Source: an uncultured Porphyromonadaceae bacterium
GTDB lineage: Bacteria; Bacteroidota; Bacteroidia; Bacteroidales; Muribaculaceae
DNA: 64,000 nt
Reading direction: 5' to 3'
NCBI GenBank assembly: GCA_900550395.1
Contig: URSD01000009.1
Location: forward strand, 6,692-70,691
Positions 9,089 to 17,130 of this stretch are shown piece after piece. The notes beneath the pieces are model-generated. The model was not told the origin of the DNA, made no database searches, and saw only the letters and a program-made list of their open reading frames with translations. The position numbers were made by a program, and so were the translations under genes. Each line of letters begins with the position of its first letter. Position 1 is the first letter of the stretch.

Positions 9089-10057
9089 TCAGAATTCGTA
9101 GCCGGCACGGGCGACAAGTTCTTTGTCCTCGTTGACGCCGGAGCCGATGGTGGTAAGGAGGTCGCCCACGATGCCGCCGTTGACGCCCACACGTATAGCC
9201 TCCAGCTGCACCTCGCGGCTCAGCCTTGCGCGGCCGCCGGCGAAACGCAGCGTCACGCGGGGATGAATCAGCCGGAACATCGCCACGGTGCGGAGTATCT
9301 CGGCATCGGTCAGCGGCTCGGCGTGTTCCAGAGGCGTGCCGGGGATGGGTTGGAGGATATTGAGGGGGATGGAGCACGGAGCCACACGGCGCAGCGTCAG
9401 CGCGAACTCCACGCGCTGGCGGCGCGTCTCGCCCATACCGATGATGCCGCCGGAGCATACCTCCAAGCCGGCCTCATGGGCCAGGTCGATGGTGCGGATC
9501 TTGTCCTCGATGGTGTGGGTGGTGCACAGCGAGCCGAAATAGGACGGCGCCGTCTCCAGATTGCAGTGGTAGCGGCTGACGCCGGCCTCGCGCAGCTGCC
9601 TGAGTTCTTCGGCGCCGAGCAGGCCCATAGAGGCACAGAGGCCTATGCCGCCCTCGCGGGCAAGTTCACGATAGTAGGAGCAGGCCCGGTCAAGCTCCCC
9701 GCCCTGCATGGCGCGTCCGCTTGTCACCAGCGAGAAACGACGCACACCGGCCTGCCGGTTGAGCCCGGCCACACGCATGCACTCCTCGCGGCTAACGAGG
9801 CCGTAGGTCTGCGCCGACGTCTTGTAATGGGCCGACTGGGCACACCATTTGCAGTTTTCGGAGCATTTGCCGGAGCGTGCGTTCAGGATGGAACAGGATT
9901 CAAACACCGGGCGGCAGAAGCGGCGGGTTACCTCGGCCGCGGCATCCAGCAGCTGGCCTTCCAGCCCGTCGGGTATGTCGCAGAGCCGGAAAGCTTCCTC
10001 CTCCGAGAGGAGGCCGCCTTCCAGCACTTTGTTTTTCAGATTTTCAATATCTATCAT
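9089..10057 (-). CDS. bioB: Biotin synthase
   Basis: A 322-residue radical SAM enzyme that inserts sulfur into dethiobiotin. The SAM-cluster motif is CSENCKWC (CxxxCxxC) and is preceded by SILNARSGK, typical of BioB. Further family motifs are YHCNLETAPS, CSGGIIGMGE and NILQPIPGTPLE, which include the [2Fe-2S] ligand cysteines. MIDIENLKNK at 10057 is the first Met in frame before the family similarity. The gene sits 8 bases downstream of one GH3 gene and 37 bases upstream of an esterase; no other biotin gene (bioA, C, D, F) is in the window, which makes its placement odd. Confidence 0.96.
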   Translation of the reverse strand: MIDIENLKNKVLEGGLLSEEEAFRLCDIPDGLEGQLLDAAAEVTRRFCRPVFESCSILNARSGKCSENCKWCAQSAHYKTSAQTYGLVSREECMRVAGLNRQAGVRRFSLVTSGRAMQGGELDRACSYYRELAREGGIGLCASMGLLGAEELRQLREAGVSRYHCNLETAPSYFGSLCTTHTIEDKIRTIDLAHEAGLEVCSGGIIGMGETRRQRVEFALTLRRVAPCSIPLNILQPIPGTPLEHAEPLTDAEILRTVAMFRLIHPRVTLRFAGGRARLSREVQLEAIRVGVNGGIVGDLLTTIGSGVNEDKELVARAGYEF

Positions 10058-10065
10058 TTTTGTTA

Positions 10066-12384
10066 TCAACGGTTGGGGGTATCCCAGAGGTAGGTCTCGG
10101 TGCAGGTGACGTCGGTCACCTTGTCGCCTACCTGAATCTTGAAGTCGCCCTTCTCCAGGAGCCAGCGGCCGTCGGCGCCCACGTAGGCCAGGTCGGAGGC
10201 CGGAATGGACAGGGTGACGGTCTTGGTCTCGCCGGGCTTCAGGCTGATTTTCTCGAAAGCACGCAGGCGACGGTTGTCGGGCACACACTGCGAGGCCACG
10301 AGGTCGCTGCTGTAGAGCATGACGGTCTCCTTGCCCTCGCGGTCGCCGGTATTTGTCACATCGATGGTGAAGTCCAGCGTGTCGCCGTTGCGGAACTCGG
10401 TGGCGGAGGGCTTCAGCTCGCCGTAAGCGAAGGTGGTGTAGCTCTTGCCGAAGCCGAAGGGCCACTGCACCTTCACGTCGGCGTTGTAGTCGTAGGCGCC
10501 CGCCATGGTGCCGACCTTCTCGGAGGCCTTGTAGTCGTAGGTAGAGAGGGCGTTGACGTGGCGCGGATATGTGTAGGGGAGGCGTCCGGAGAAATTGGCG
10601 TCGCCGGCGAGCAGCGCGGCCAGAGCGTTGCCGCCTTCGTTGCCGGGGAGGAGTATGTCGACCACGGCACGGGCCAGCGGCTCTATCTCCGAGATGACGC
10701 GGGCGCGGCCTTCATTGAGAATGAGAACGACGGGCTTGCCGGTAGCGGCGGCCACGCGGACGAGCTGCGCCTGATTGGGCGAGATGGTGATGTCGTCGAT
10801 GTTGCCGGGCGTCTCGCAGTATGAGTTCTCGCCGATGCAGGCCACGATGACGTCGGCATCGGCAGCGGCGCGGGTTACGGCGTCGAAATCGGGCGTAAGC
10901 TCTGCGCGGTAGTCGCCGGTCTCGTCGTAGAGAACGCCGGGCACGTAGCTGACATTGCCGGCGCCGAAGCGCTCACGCATGGCTTCAAGGATAGTGTTAT
11001 GCGAGTCGAGTTCGCCGGGATTCAGCTTGCCCTGCCATGTGACGGTCCAGCCGCCGTTGAGGCTGCGCATGGAGTTGGCGTTCGGGCCGGTCACCAGTAT
11101 CTTCGTGCCCTGCTTCAGGGGCAGGATGTCGCCCTCGTTCTTGAGCAGTATGGCGCTCTCGATGGCGGTCTCGCGCGCGGCGAGGCTATGCTCCTCGGAT
11201 GCAAAGTCGGGATAGTCCTTGATGCGCGTCATAGGCTCGTCGAAAAGGCCGAGGCGATATTTCAGGCGCAGGACGCGACGGGTGGCGTCGTCGATGCGCT
11301 CCATCGGCACGGTGCCTTCCTCCACGAGTTCCTTAAGCAGCGTGCAGTAGTCCCACTGATACGGCTCCATAGCCATGTCGATGCCTGCGTTGATAGCCAT
11401 GGCGATTGCCTCTTTCTTGTCTTTGGCTATGCGTTCGCGCTGGTAGAGGTTATTGATGTCGGCCCAGTCGGTCACAATCATGCCGTCCCAGCCCAGCTCA
11501 TCCTTGAGCCAGCCGGTGAGGAGGCGCTTGTTGGCATGCGTGGGTATGCCGTTGATGCTTGAGGAATTCACCATGATGGTGAGGGCGCCGTTGCGTAGGC
11601 ACTCCAGGAAGGGAGCGAAATGCTTCTCGCGGAGGTCAGCCTCGCTGATTACGGCCGGCGTGCGGTCCTGACCGCTGAAGGGCACGCTGTAGCCCATGTA
11701 GTGCTTGACGGAGGTGGCTATCTTGTCCTTGCCGAGGTGGTTGGGGTCGGTGCCCTGGAAGCCGCGGATCTGCGCGCCGCCCATCTGCCCGCTGAGATAG
11801 GGGTCTTCGCCGAAGTTCTCCCACACGCGGGGCCATGCGGCATGGCGCACGAGGTCGACGGTGGGCGAGTAGGTCCAGGGGCATGCCGATGCGCGCGTCT
11901 CGTAGGCCGTGATGGCGGCCGCACGTTCGGCCAGTTCGGGATTGAAGGTGGCGGCCACGGCTATGTTCTGCGGGAAGAGCGTTCCGCCCGTGGTATAGGT
12001 GGTGCCGTGGTTCTGGTCCAGACCGTATATCGTGGGGATGCCCATGGTTTTCATGGAGGCGTCCTGAATCTTGCCTATGAGTTCCTCCCACTGCTGCGGC
12101 GTGAGCGAATGCTGGGGCGTGTTCAGGATTGAGCCGACCTTGTACTTGCCTATGATGGTGTCGATCATGCCGGGATGGTACACGAGGTTACCATCCTTGT
12201 CGAGGTGGCAGATCAGGTCGATGGTGAGCTCGGTCATCTGGCCGATTTTTTCGTCGAGGGTCATGCGTGCGAGCGTCTGCTCCACTTTGGCTTCGATAGC
12301 CTCGTCGCGCGGAATCACGGGCGACGCCACAGCCGTCGCGGCGAAAGCCGCGGCCACAGCCAGTGCGATAAGTTTCTTGGTCAT
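10066..12384 (-). CDS. bglX: Glycoside hydrolase family 3 beta-glucosidase (BglX-like)
   Basis: A 772-residue secreted exo-beta-glucosidase. The signal peptide is MTKKLIALAVAAAFAATAVA. The TIM barrel includes TIYGLDQNHGTTYTTGGTLF and GWDGMIVTDWADINN, with the nucleophile Asp near residue 305. The alpha/beta sandwich has AILLKNEGDILPL and GENSYCETPGNIDD. The fibronectin III-like end has GKETVMLYSSD. It is similar in length and layout to E. coli BglX (765 aa). The ATG at 12384 directly precedes the signal peptide. It is the first gene of the run with bioB, the esterase and a second GH3. Confidence 0.93.
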   Translation of the reverse strand: MTKKLIALAVAAAFAATAVASPVIPRDEAIEAKVEQTLARMTLDEKIGQMTELTIDLICHLDKDGNLVYHPGMIDTIIGKYKVGSILNTPQHSLTPQQWEELIGKIQDASMKTMGIPTIYGLDQNHGTTYTTGGTLFPQNIAVAATFNPELAERAAAITAYETRASACPWTYSPTVDLVRHAAWPRVWENFGEDPYLSGQMGGAQIRGFQGTDPNHLGKDKIATSVKHYMGYSVPFSGQDRTPAVISEADLREKHFAPFLECLRNGALTIMVNSSSINGIPTHANKRLLTGWLKDELGWDGMIVTDWADINNLYQRERIAKDKKEAIAMAINAGIDMAMEPYQWDYCTLLKELVEEGTVPMERIDDATRRVLRLKYRLGLFDEPMTRIKDYPDFASEEHSLAARETAIESAILLKNEGDILPLKQGTKILVTGPNANSMRSLNGGWTVTWQGKLNPGELDSHNTILEAMRERFGAGNVSYVPGVLYDETGDYRAELTPDFDAVTRAAADADVIVACIGENSYCETPGNIDDITISPNQAQLVRVAAATGKPVVLILNEGRARVISEIEPLARAVVDILLPGNEGGNALAALLAGDANFSGRLPYTYPRHVNALSTYDYKASEKVGTMAGAYDYNADVKVQWPFGFGKSYTTFAYGELKPSATEFRNGDTLDFTIDVTNTGDREGKETVMLYSSDLVASQCVPDNRRLRAFEKISLKPGETKTVTLSIPASDLAYVGADGRWLLEKGDFKIQVGDKVTDVTCTETYLWDTPNR

Positions 12385-12410
12385 ATACGTGCTTTTTGGT
12401 ATCCGATTCG

Positions 12411-12418
12411 CAAAATTA
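12411..12418 (-). promoter_or_regulatory. Putative -7 box of the GH3-bioB-esterase-GH3 run
   Basis: TAATTTTG on the minus strand, 26 bases before the start codon at 12384, matches TAnnTTTG. No convincing -33 TTTG at the usual distance. Confidence 0.45.
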
Positions 12419-12446
12419 ACCAATAAAACCGACATGTGCCATAGCG

Positions 12447-12596
12447 TTATGGTTTTTTGACAGAATCCGCCTCGCTATTCATGGCATTGTACACCTCGCC
12501 GAGGCGGAAGAACGCTCGCTTCGGCTCCCATGCGGGCAAGCGCTGCGAACGTGCGTCCGTAGCGGGGAAGCTCTTGACGAGGGCGTAGGAAGTCAT
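12447..12596 (-). pseudogene. Possible remnant of a small gene downstream of rplQ
   Basis: A 49-codon frame (MTSYALVKSFPATDARSQ at its start, ending SVKKP) has protein-like composition and stays open upstream through at least 12680 without a Met. A nearby ATG at 12672 (MRRKRND) stops at once in another frame, and a third frame holds a signal-peptide-like stretch KKKRLILILALLVCASA. One base gained or lost in the A-rich run near 12655-12665 would join the ATG to either frame. This looks like a decayed gene, but chance is not excluded. The rest of 12419-12684 holds nothing else I recognise. Confidence 0.3.
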
Positions 12597-12684
12597 ATCA
12601 TAATCTATATCTATGCCGACGCGCAGACGAGCAAGGCGAGAATCAAAATCAGTCGTTTCTTTTTCTTCGCATTTTGACGGAAAC

Positions 12685-12710
12685 AGGCGCCCCGGGATGC
12701 CGGGGCGCCT
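12685..12710 (-). terminator. Terminator of the ribosomal supercluster after rplQ
   Basis: A perfect 11-base stem, AGGCGCCCCGG and CCGGGGCGCCT, with a 4-base loop lies 30 bases past the rplQ stop. On the minus strand it is followed by TGTTT only, a weak T-tract. Confidence 0.75.
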
Positions 12711-12740
12711 GCATGTATCTGTTGAGATAGCTCTGACGGC

Positions 12741-13229
12741 TTATTCAGCAGGAGTAGCTTCGGGCTGGGCTGCCTCGGCGGGCTTTTCTGCTGCCTCGAC
12801 TGCCTTTTTGCCGCGCGAACGGCGGGTCTTCTTGCCCTTGCCGGCGGCTGCGCTGTCCTTGAGCATGGCTTCGTTGTAGTCCACCAGCTCGATGAAGCAC
12901 ATCTTGGCGTTGTCGCCGAGACGGTTGCCGGTCTTGAGGATGCGGGTGTAGCCGCCCTGGCGCTCCTTGATCTTGGGACCTACTTCCTGGAAGAGCTCCT
13001 TGACGGCAGCCTTGTTGGTGAGGTGGGCGAACACGAGGCGCCAGTTCTGCATGTTGTACTCTTTGCCGCGGGTGAGCAGGGGCTCAGCGTACACGCGGAG
13101 TGCCTTGGCCTTGGCGAGCGTTGTGAAGATACGCTTGTGGAGGATCAGCGATGCGGTCATGTTCGACAGCAGGGCGTCGCGGTGGGAGTGCGTACGGCTA
13201 AGGTGGTTGAATTTCTTATTGTGTCTCAT
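12741..13229 (-). CDS. rplQ: 50S ribosomal protein L17
   Basis: Large-subunit protein near the exit tunnel. The start MRHNKKFNHLSRTHSHRDAL is the L17 signature. Its 162 residues exceed the usual 120 or so because of a C-terminal extension rich in Ala, Lys and Glu (about residues 125-162), common in Bacteroidota. It is the last gene of the supercluster, 9 bases after rpoA and just before a strong hairpin. Confidence 0.98.
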   Translation of the reverse strand: MRHNKKFNHLSRTHSHRDALLSNMTASLILHKRIFTTLAKAKALRVYAEPLLTRGKEYNMQNWRLVFAHLTNKAAVKELFQEVGPKIKERQGGYTRILKTGNRLGDNAKMCFIELVDYNEAMLKDSAAAGKGKKTRRSRGKKAVEAAEKPAEAAQPEATPAE

Positions 13230-13238
13230 CGTTGATGT

Positions 13239-14231
13239 TTACTCTTTGTCTAATTTGTATTTGGAGATGTCCATTCCGAACGACAGTCCGAGGCTGGTGA
13301 GCAGCTCTTCAAGCTCGGTGAGGGATTTCTTACCGAAGTTGCGGAACTTGAGCAGGTCGTTCTTGTTGAAGACCACGAGCTCTGCGAGCGTCTCTACTTC
13401 TGCGCTCTTGAGGCAGTTGAGGGCGCGCACGCTGAGGTCCATGTCGACGAGCTTGCTCTTGAGGAGCTGTCGCATGTGGAGCACTTCTTCATCAAACTCC
13501 TCGTTCTCGACATTCTCGTTCACTTCAAGCGTGATCTTCTCGTCGGAGAAGAGCATGAAGTGGTAAATCAGAATCTTGGCGGCCTCCTTGAGGGCGTCCT
13601 TGGGGAGGATAGAGCCGTCGGTGGTGATTTCGATGGTGAGCTTGTCGTAGTCGGTCTTCTGGTCGACGCGGAAGTTCTCGACGGTGTACTTCACGTTCTT
13701 GATGGGCGTGTAGATGGAGTCGATGGCGATCTGGTCGATGGTGTCGTTGGGTGTGCGATTCTCATCGGCAGGCACCCACGAGCGACCTTTGTTGATGGTG
13801 AGCTCGATGGTGAAGCTTGCGCCGGGATCCAAGTGGCAAATCACAAGGTCGGGATTGATGACCTCAAACCCCGAGAGAACCTTGCCTATGTCTCCGGCCT
13901 TGAATTCCTCCTGGCCCGATACGGTGATGGAAGCCTTCTCGAATTCGGTGTCTTCGACAACACGCTTGAGGTTCACCTGCTTGAGGTTAAGGATGATGTT
14001 GGTGACATCCTCCTTGACTCCGGGGATGGTATCGAATTCGTGGCGTACGCCGTCGATCTTGATGCTGGAGATAGCAAAACCCTCGAGAGAGGAGAGGAGT
14101 ACACGACGGAGTGCGTTGCCCACAGTGATGCCATAGCCGGGTTCCAAAGGCTTGAACTCAAACTTGCCGTAGAAATTATCGGCTTCCAACATGAGGACCC
14201 TATCGGGTTTTTGGAATGCTAAAATAGCCAT
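13239..14231 (-). CDS. rpoA: RNA polymerase subunit alpha
   Basis: 330 residues that nucleate core RNA polymerase assembly. The N-terminal dimerisation domain has GNALRRVLLSSLEGFAI, and the C-terminal helix-hairpin-helix domain, which contacts DNA and activators, has VRALNCLKSAEVETLAELV. Length and both domains are complete. It lies 21 bases after rpsD and 9 before rplQ, the usual alpha-operon order. Confidence 0.98.
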   Translation of the reverse strand: MAILAFQKPDRVLMLEADNFYGKFEFKPLEPGYGITVGNALRRVLLSSLEGFAISSIKIDGVRHEFDTIPGVKEDVTNIILNLKQVNLKRVVEDTEFEKASITVSGQEEFKAGDIGKVLSGFEVINPDLVICHLDPGASFTIELTINKGRSWVPADENRTPNDTIDQIAIDSIYTPIKNVKYTVENFRVDQKTDYDKLTIEITTDGSILPKDALKEAAKILIYHFMLFSDEKITLEVNENVENEEFDEEVLHMRQLLKSKLVDMDLSVRALNCLKSAEVETLAELVVFNKNDLLKFRNFGKKSLTELEELLTSLGLSFGMDISKYKLDKE

Positions 14232-14252
14232 GGATCTTGCGTTTATAGATTA

Positions 14253-14858
14253 TTATTTAGAGTAGAGCTCGACGATGAGCTGCTCCTTGATGTTTTCGGG
14301 GATGTCCTCACGTGCGGGAACGTGGAGGTACTTGCCGCTCTTGCTGGCCTCGTCCCACTCGATCCAGGGGAACTTGCTGTGGTTGAAGCCTGCGAGATTG
14401 TCGGCGATTACTTCCAGGCTCTTGCACTTCTCGCGGACGCCTACGACGTCGCCGGGCTTCACCTGATAGCTGGGGATGTTGAGCACCTTGCCGTTGACGG
14501 TGATGTGGCAGTGGAGCACCTGCTGGCGTGCGGCGGCACGGGTGGGCGCGATGCCGAGACGGTACACCACGTTGTCGAGACGGCTCTCGAGGAGCTGGAG
14601 AAGGATTTCACCGGTGATACCCTTCATGGCGCTGGCGCGCTTGAAGAGGTTGCGGAACTGCTTCTCAAGCACGCCGTAGGTGTACTTGGCTTTCTGCTTC
14701 TCGCGGAGCTGGACACCGTACTCGGATGTCTTGCGGCGCTTGTTCTGGCCGTGCTGGCCGGGGGGATAGTTGCGGCGCTGGAGGGTCTTGTCCTCGCCGA
14801 AGATGGGCTCGCCGAACTTACGTGCGATTTTGGTCTTGGGACCGATGTATCTTGCCAT
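14253..14858 (-). CDS. rpsD: 30S ribosomal protein S4
   Basis: A 201-residue primary 16S rRNA-binding protein. The S4 RNA-binding domain includes LESRLDNVVYRLGIAPTRA. The N-terminus MARYIGPKTKIARKFGE lacks the four zinc cysteines of some S4 forms. S4 often autoregulates its operon in other bacteria, which is relevant because the 269-base spacer upstream is unusually long and structured compared with the other gaps in this cluster. Confidence 0.98.
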   Translation of the reverse strand: MARYIGPKTKIARKFGEPIFGEDKTLQRRNYPPGQHGQNKRRKTSEYGVQLREKQKAKYTYGVLEKQFRNLFKRASAMKGITGEILLQLLESRLDNVVYRLGIAPTRAAARQQVLHCHITVNGKVLNIPSYQVKPGDVVGVREKCKSLEVIADNLAGFNHSKFPWIEWDEASKSGKYLHVPAREDIPENIKEQLIVELYSK

Positions 14859-15127
14859 TGTGTTTAAAATCAGTTTTGAGCATTGTCCGGGACGGAGATT
14901 GTGAACGCTGTCGGCAGTGCAGCCGCGACCATAGAGAGGTGATAGAAGTATGGTCTATTCACGTGGATAGCGTCGTGTGTCGTCGTTGTGTCCGTGGGTC
15001 GGCCGCCTGTGGAGTGCAGCGCGTCCGGACAATGTTCGGTTTTATGATATGAGGGGTGTTCTGAAACTAAAAGCTGAAAGCAGAGGCGGGCCGGCAGCCG
15101 CCGGGAGGCGTCGCGGCCCTCTGATTT
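14859..15127 (-). promoter_or_regulatory. Long structured spacer between rpsK and rpsD; possible S4 leader
   Basis: No plausible gene on either strand. The spacer holds an exact inverted repeat, CATTGTCCGG (14881-14890) and CCGGACAATG (15025-15034), that could form a long-range closing helix, and an inner pair GACCATA (14927-14933) and TATGGTC (14949-14955). A GC-rich imperfect hairpin lies right after the rpsK stop (about 15080-15123). I see no TAnnTTTG promoter box inside it. A cis-acting RNA that adjusts rpsD-rpoA-rplQ expression is the main inference. Confidence 0.5.
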
Positions 15128-15517
15128 TTAAACTCTGCGGCGTTTGGGAGGACGGCATCCGTTGTGGGGCAGCGGAGTAACGTCGATGATCTCGACTACT
15201 TCGATGCCTGCACCGTGGATGGTACGGATAGCTGACTCACGGCCGTTGCCGGGACCCTTGACGTAGGCCTTCACCTTGCGGAGACCGAGGTCGTAGGCCG
15301 TCTTGGCGCAATCCTGCGCGGCCATCTGTGCGGCGTAGGGAGTGTTCTTCTTGCTGCCGCGGAAGCCCATCTTGCCTGCGCTGGACCAGGATATAACCTG
15401 GCCTTCGCTGTTGGCCAGACACACAATGATATTGTTGAAAGAGGAGTGAACGTGAAGCTGGCCTTCTGCGCCGACCTTGACGTTGCGCTTCTTTGCTGCG
15501 ACTGTCTTTTTTGCCAT
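15128..15517 (-). CDS. rpsK: 30S ribosomal protein S11
   Basis: 129 residues forming part of the platform near the mRNA exit. Signatures are HVHSSFNNIIV and the C-terminal VTPLPHNGCRPPKRRRV. It lies 9 bases after rpsM and is followed by the long spacer before rpsD. Confidence 0.98.
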   Translation of the reverse strand: MAKKTVAAKKRNVKVGAEGQLHVHSSFNNIIVCLANSEGQVISWSSAGKMGFRGSKKNTPYAAQMAAQDCAKTAYDLGLRKVKAYVKGPGNGRESAIRTIHGAGIEVVEIIDVTPLPHNGCRPPKRRRV

Positions 15518-15526
15518 AATTTCCTG

Positions 15527-15907
15527 TTATTTAGTAGCTTTCTTCTTGTTAGCGACGGTCTTCTTACGACCCTTGCGCGTGCGGGCGTTGTTCTTGGTGC
15601 TCTGGCCGCGTACGGGTAGGCCGTTGCGGTGACGGATGCCGCGGTAGCAGCCGATATCCATCAGGCGCTTGATGTTGAGCTGGATTTCGCTGCGCAGGTC
15701 GCCTTCTACCTTATAGTTGGCGCCGATTACCTCACGCACGGCTGCGGCCTGTGCGTCGGTCCAGTCCTTTACTTTGATGTTTACGTCGACGCCGGCCTTC
15801 TCGAGGATGGTTTTGGCGGCGCTCCGGCCGATGCCGAAGATATATGTCAAGGCGATTTCACCTCTTTTGTTTTGGGGGAGGTCCACTCCCACGATACGTA
15901 CTGCCAT
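15527..15907 (-). CDS. rpsM: 30S ribosomal protein S13
   Basis: A 126-residue protein of the small-subunit head that contacts the P-site tRNA and the L5 bridge. It starts MAVRIVGVDLPQNKRGEIAL and ends in the basic tail with RHRNGLPVRGQSTKNNARTR. It lies 38 bases after rpmJ. Confidence 0.98.
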   Translation of the reverse strand: MAVRIVGVDLPQNKRGEIALTYIFGIGRSAAKTILEKAGVDVNIKVKDWTDAQAAAVREVIGANYKVEGDLRSEIQLNIKRLMDIGCYRGIRHRNGLPVRGQSTKNNARTRKGRKKTVANKKKATK

Positions 15908-15945
15908 GTTTGTTCAGTTTGTTATTTTAGCAAAAATAGCAAGAA

Positions 15946-16062
15946 TTATCCTTGACGCTGTTTGTACTTAGGGTTTTTCTTGTTGATGACGTAGAGACGC
16001 CCCTTGCGGCGGACGATCTTGCTGTCCGGGGTGCGCTTTTTGATTGAAGCTCTTACTTTCAT
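15946..16062 (-). CDS. rpmJ: 50S ribosomal protein L36 (cysteine-free form)
   Basis: A 38-residue protein starting MKVRASIKKRTPDSKIVRRK and ending KNPKYKQRQG. The usual zinc ligands (three Cys and one His) are all absent, so this is the zinc-independent C-minus form. It sits between infA and rpsM, the standard position, 18 bases after infA. Confidence 0.95.
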   Translation of the reverse strand: MKVRASIKKRTPDSKIVRRKGRLYVINKKNPKYKQRQG

Positions 16063-16080
16063 ATCTCTTAGTTTTTCTGA

Positions 16081-16299
16081 TTATTTGTAGCGGAAAGCGA
16101 TACGGCCTTTGCTGAGGTCGTAGGGCGACATCTCCACCCGCACTTTGTCGCCGGGCAGGATTTTGATGTAGTGCATGCGCATCTTGCCGGAGATGTGGGC
16201 GGTGATTTCGTGGCCGTTCTCGAGCTCAACGCGGAACATTGCGTTGCTGAGAGCCTCGACGATGGTGCCGTCTTGTTCGATTGCTGACTGTTTTGCCAT
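16081..16299 (-). CDS. infA: Translation initiation factor IF-1
   Basis: 72 residues with one S1-like OB fold that occupies the A site during initiation. It starts MAKQSAIEQDGTIVEAL and carries AHISGKMRMHYIKILPGDKV. The ATG at 16299 matches the family N-terminus; longer in-frame extensions overlap map and have no family similarity. It lies 32 bases after map. Confidence 0.97.
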   Translation of the reverse strand: MAKQSAIEQDGTIVEALSNAMFRVELENGHEITAHISGKMRMHYIKILPGDKVRVEMSPYDLSKGRIAFRYK

Positions 16300-16331
16300 A
16301 TCGGTGTGCTGGATGGGGGATGTATTGTCGG

Positions 16332-17114
16332 TTAAATGAATCTGTCCTGCAGGGCCTCGCTGATGTAGTCGAAGGTAGTGAGCACGCGCGGCTCGTCGTC
16401 GACTATCGCCAGAGTATGCTCGAAGTGCGCGCTGGGCTTGTGGTCGCGTGTGCGGCAGGTCCAGCCGTCGCGGTCGATGGTGATGTTGCGGCTGCCCATG
16501 TTGATCATTGGCTCGATGCAGATGCACATGCCGTTGCGCAGGACGGGTCCTATGCCGCGGCGTCCGTAGTTGGGGACCTCGGGGTCCTCGTGCATGGATT
16601 TGCCGATGCCGTGGCCGCACATCTCGCGAACAACGCTGTAGTTGCGGTGCTCGCAGTAGGTCTGTATGGCGTTGGCAATGTCGCCTATGCGCTTGCCGGC
16701 CTTGGCGGCCGCGATGCCCACGTAGAGACTCTCCTTGGTGGTGCGGAGCAGGTCGACGGTCTTGGGGTCGACTTCGCCCACGGTGAACGTGTAGCAGCTG
16801 TCGCCCATGAACCCGTCAAGCTCCACCACAAGGTCGACACCCACGATGTCGCCTTCGCGCAGGGCGTAGGACGACGGGAAGCCGTGAACAACGATGTCGT
16901 TGACTTCGGCGCAGATGGTGCCGGGAAATCCCTCGTAGCCCAGACAGGCAGGCTTGCCGCCGTTGTCCAGGATGTACTCCCGGGCAACGGTGTCGAGCTT
17001 GCGTGTGGTGACGCCGGGCGCTATCCAGCGTGCCACCTCTCCCAGAGTGCGGGAGGTGAGGTCGCAGGCTGCTGCCACGCGCTGGATTTCGTCGGCTGTC
17101 TTCAGGTAGATCAT
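16332..17114 (-). CDS. map: Type I methionine aminopeptidase
   Basis: 260 residues; removes the initiator Met from nascent proteins using two metal ions. Visible ligands follow the pita-bread fold: Asp in GVDLVVELDG and in MGDSCYTF, His in CGHGIGKSMHEDP, and Glu in CIEPMIN and FEHTLAI. It lies 16 bases after secY and before infA, a common spc-operon order. Confidence 0.97.
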   Translation of the reverse strand: MIYLKTADEIQRVAAACDLTSRTLGEVARWIAPGVTTRKLDTVAREYILDNGGKPACLGYEGFPGTICAEVNDIVVHGFPSSYALREGDIVGVDLVVELDGFMGDSCYTFTVGEVDPKTVDLLRTTKESLYVGIAAAKAGKRIGDIANAIQTYCEHRNYSVVREMCGHGIGKSMHEDPEVPNYGRRGIGPVLRNGMCICIEPMINMGSRNITIDRDGWTCRTRDHKPSAHFEHTLAIVDDEPRVLTTFDYISEALQDRFI

Positions 17115-17130
17115 TCAGTGACGTGTTTTA

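Noticed and set aside
10058..10465. N-terminal extension of bioB into the GH3 gene
   Set aside because: The frame is open but Arg-rich and overlaps GH3 coding sequence; family similarity starts at the ATG at 10057.
14726..15180. Short plus-strand frames in the rpsK-rpsD spacer
   Set aside because: They run partly into rpsD and rpsK antisense, are Arg/Cys/Gly-rich and resemble no protein; the spacer is better seen as RNA structure.
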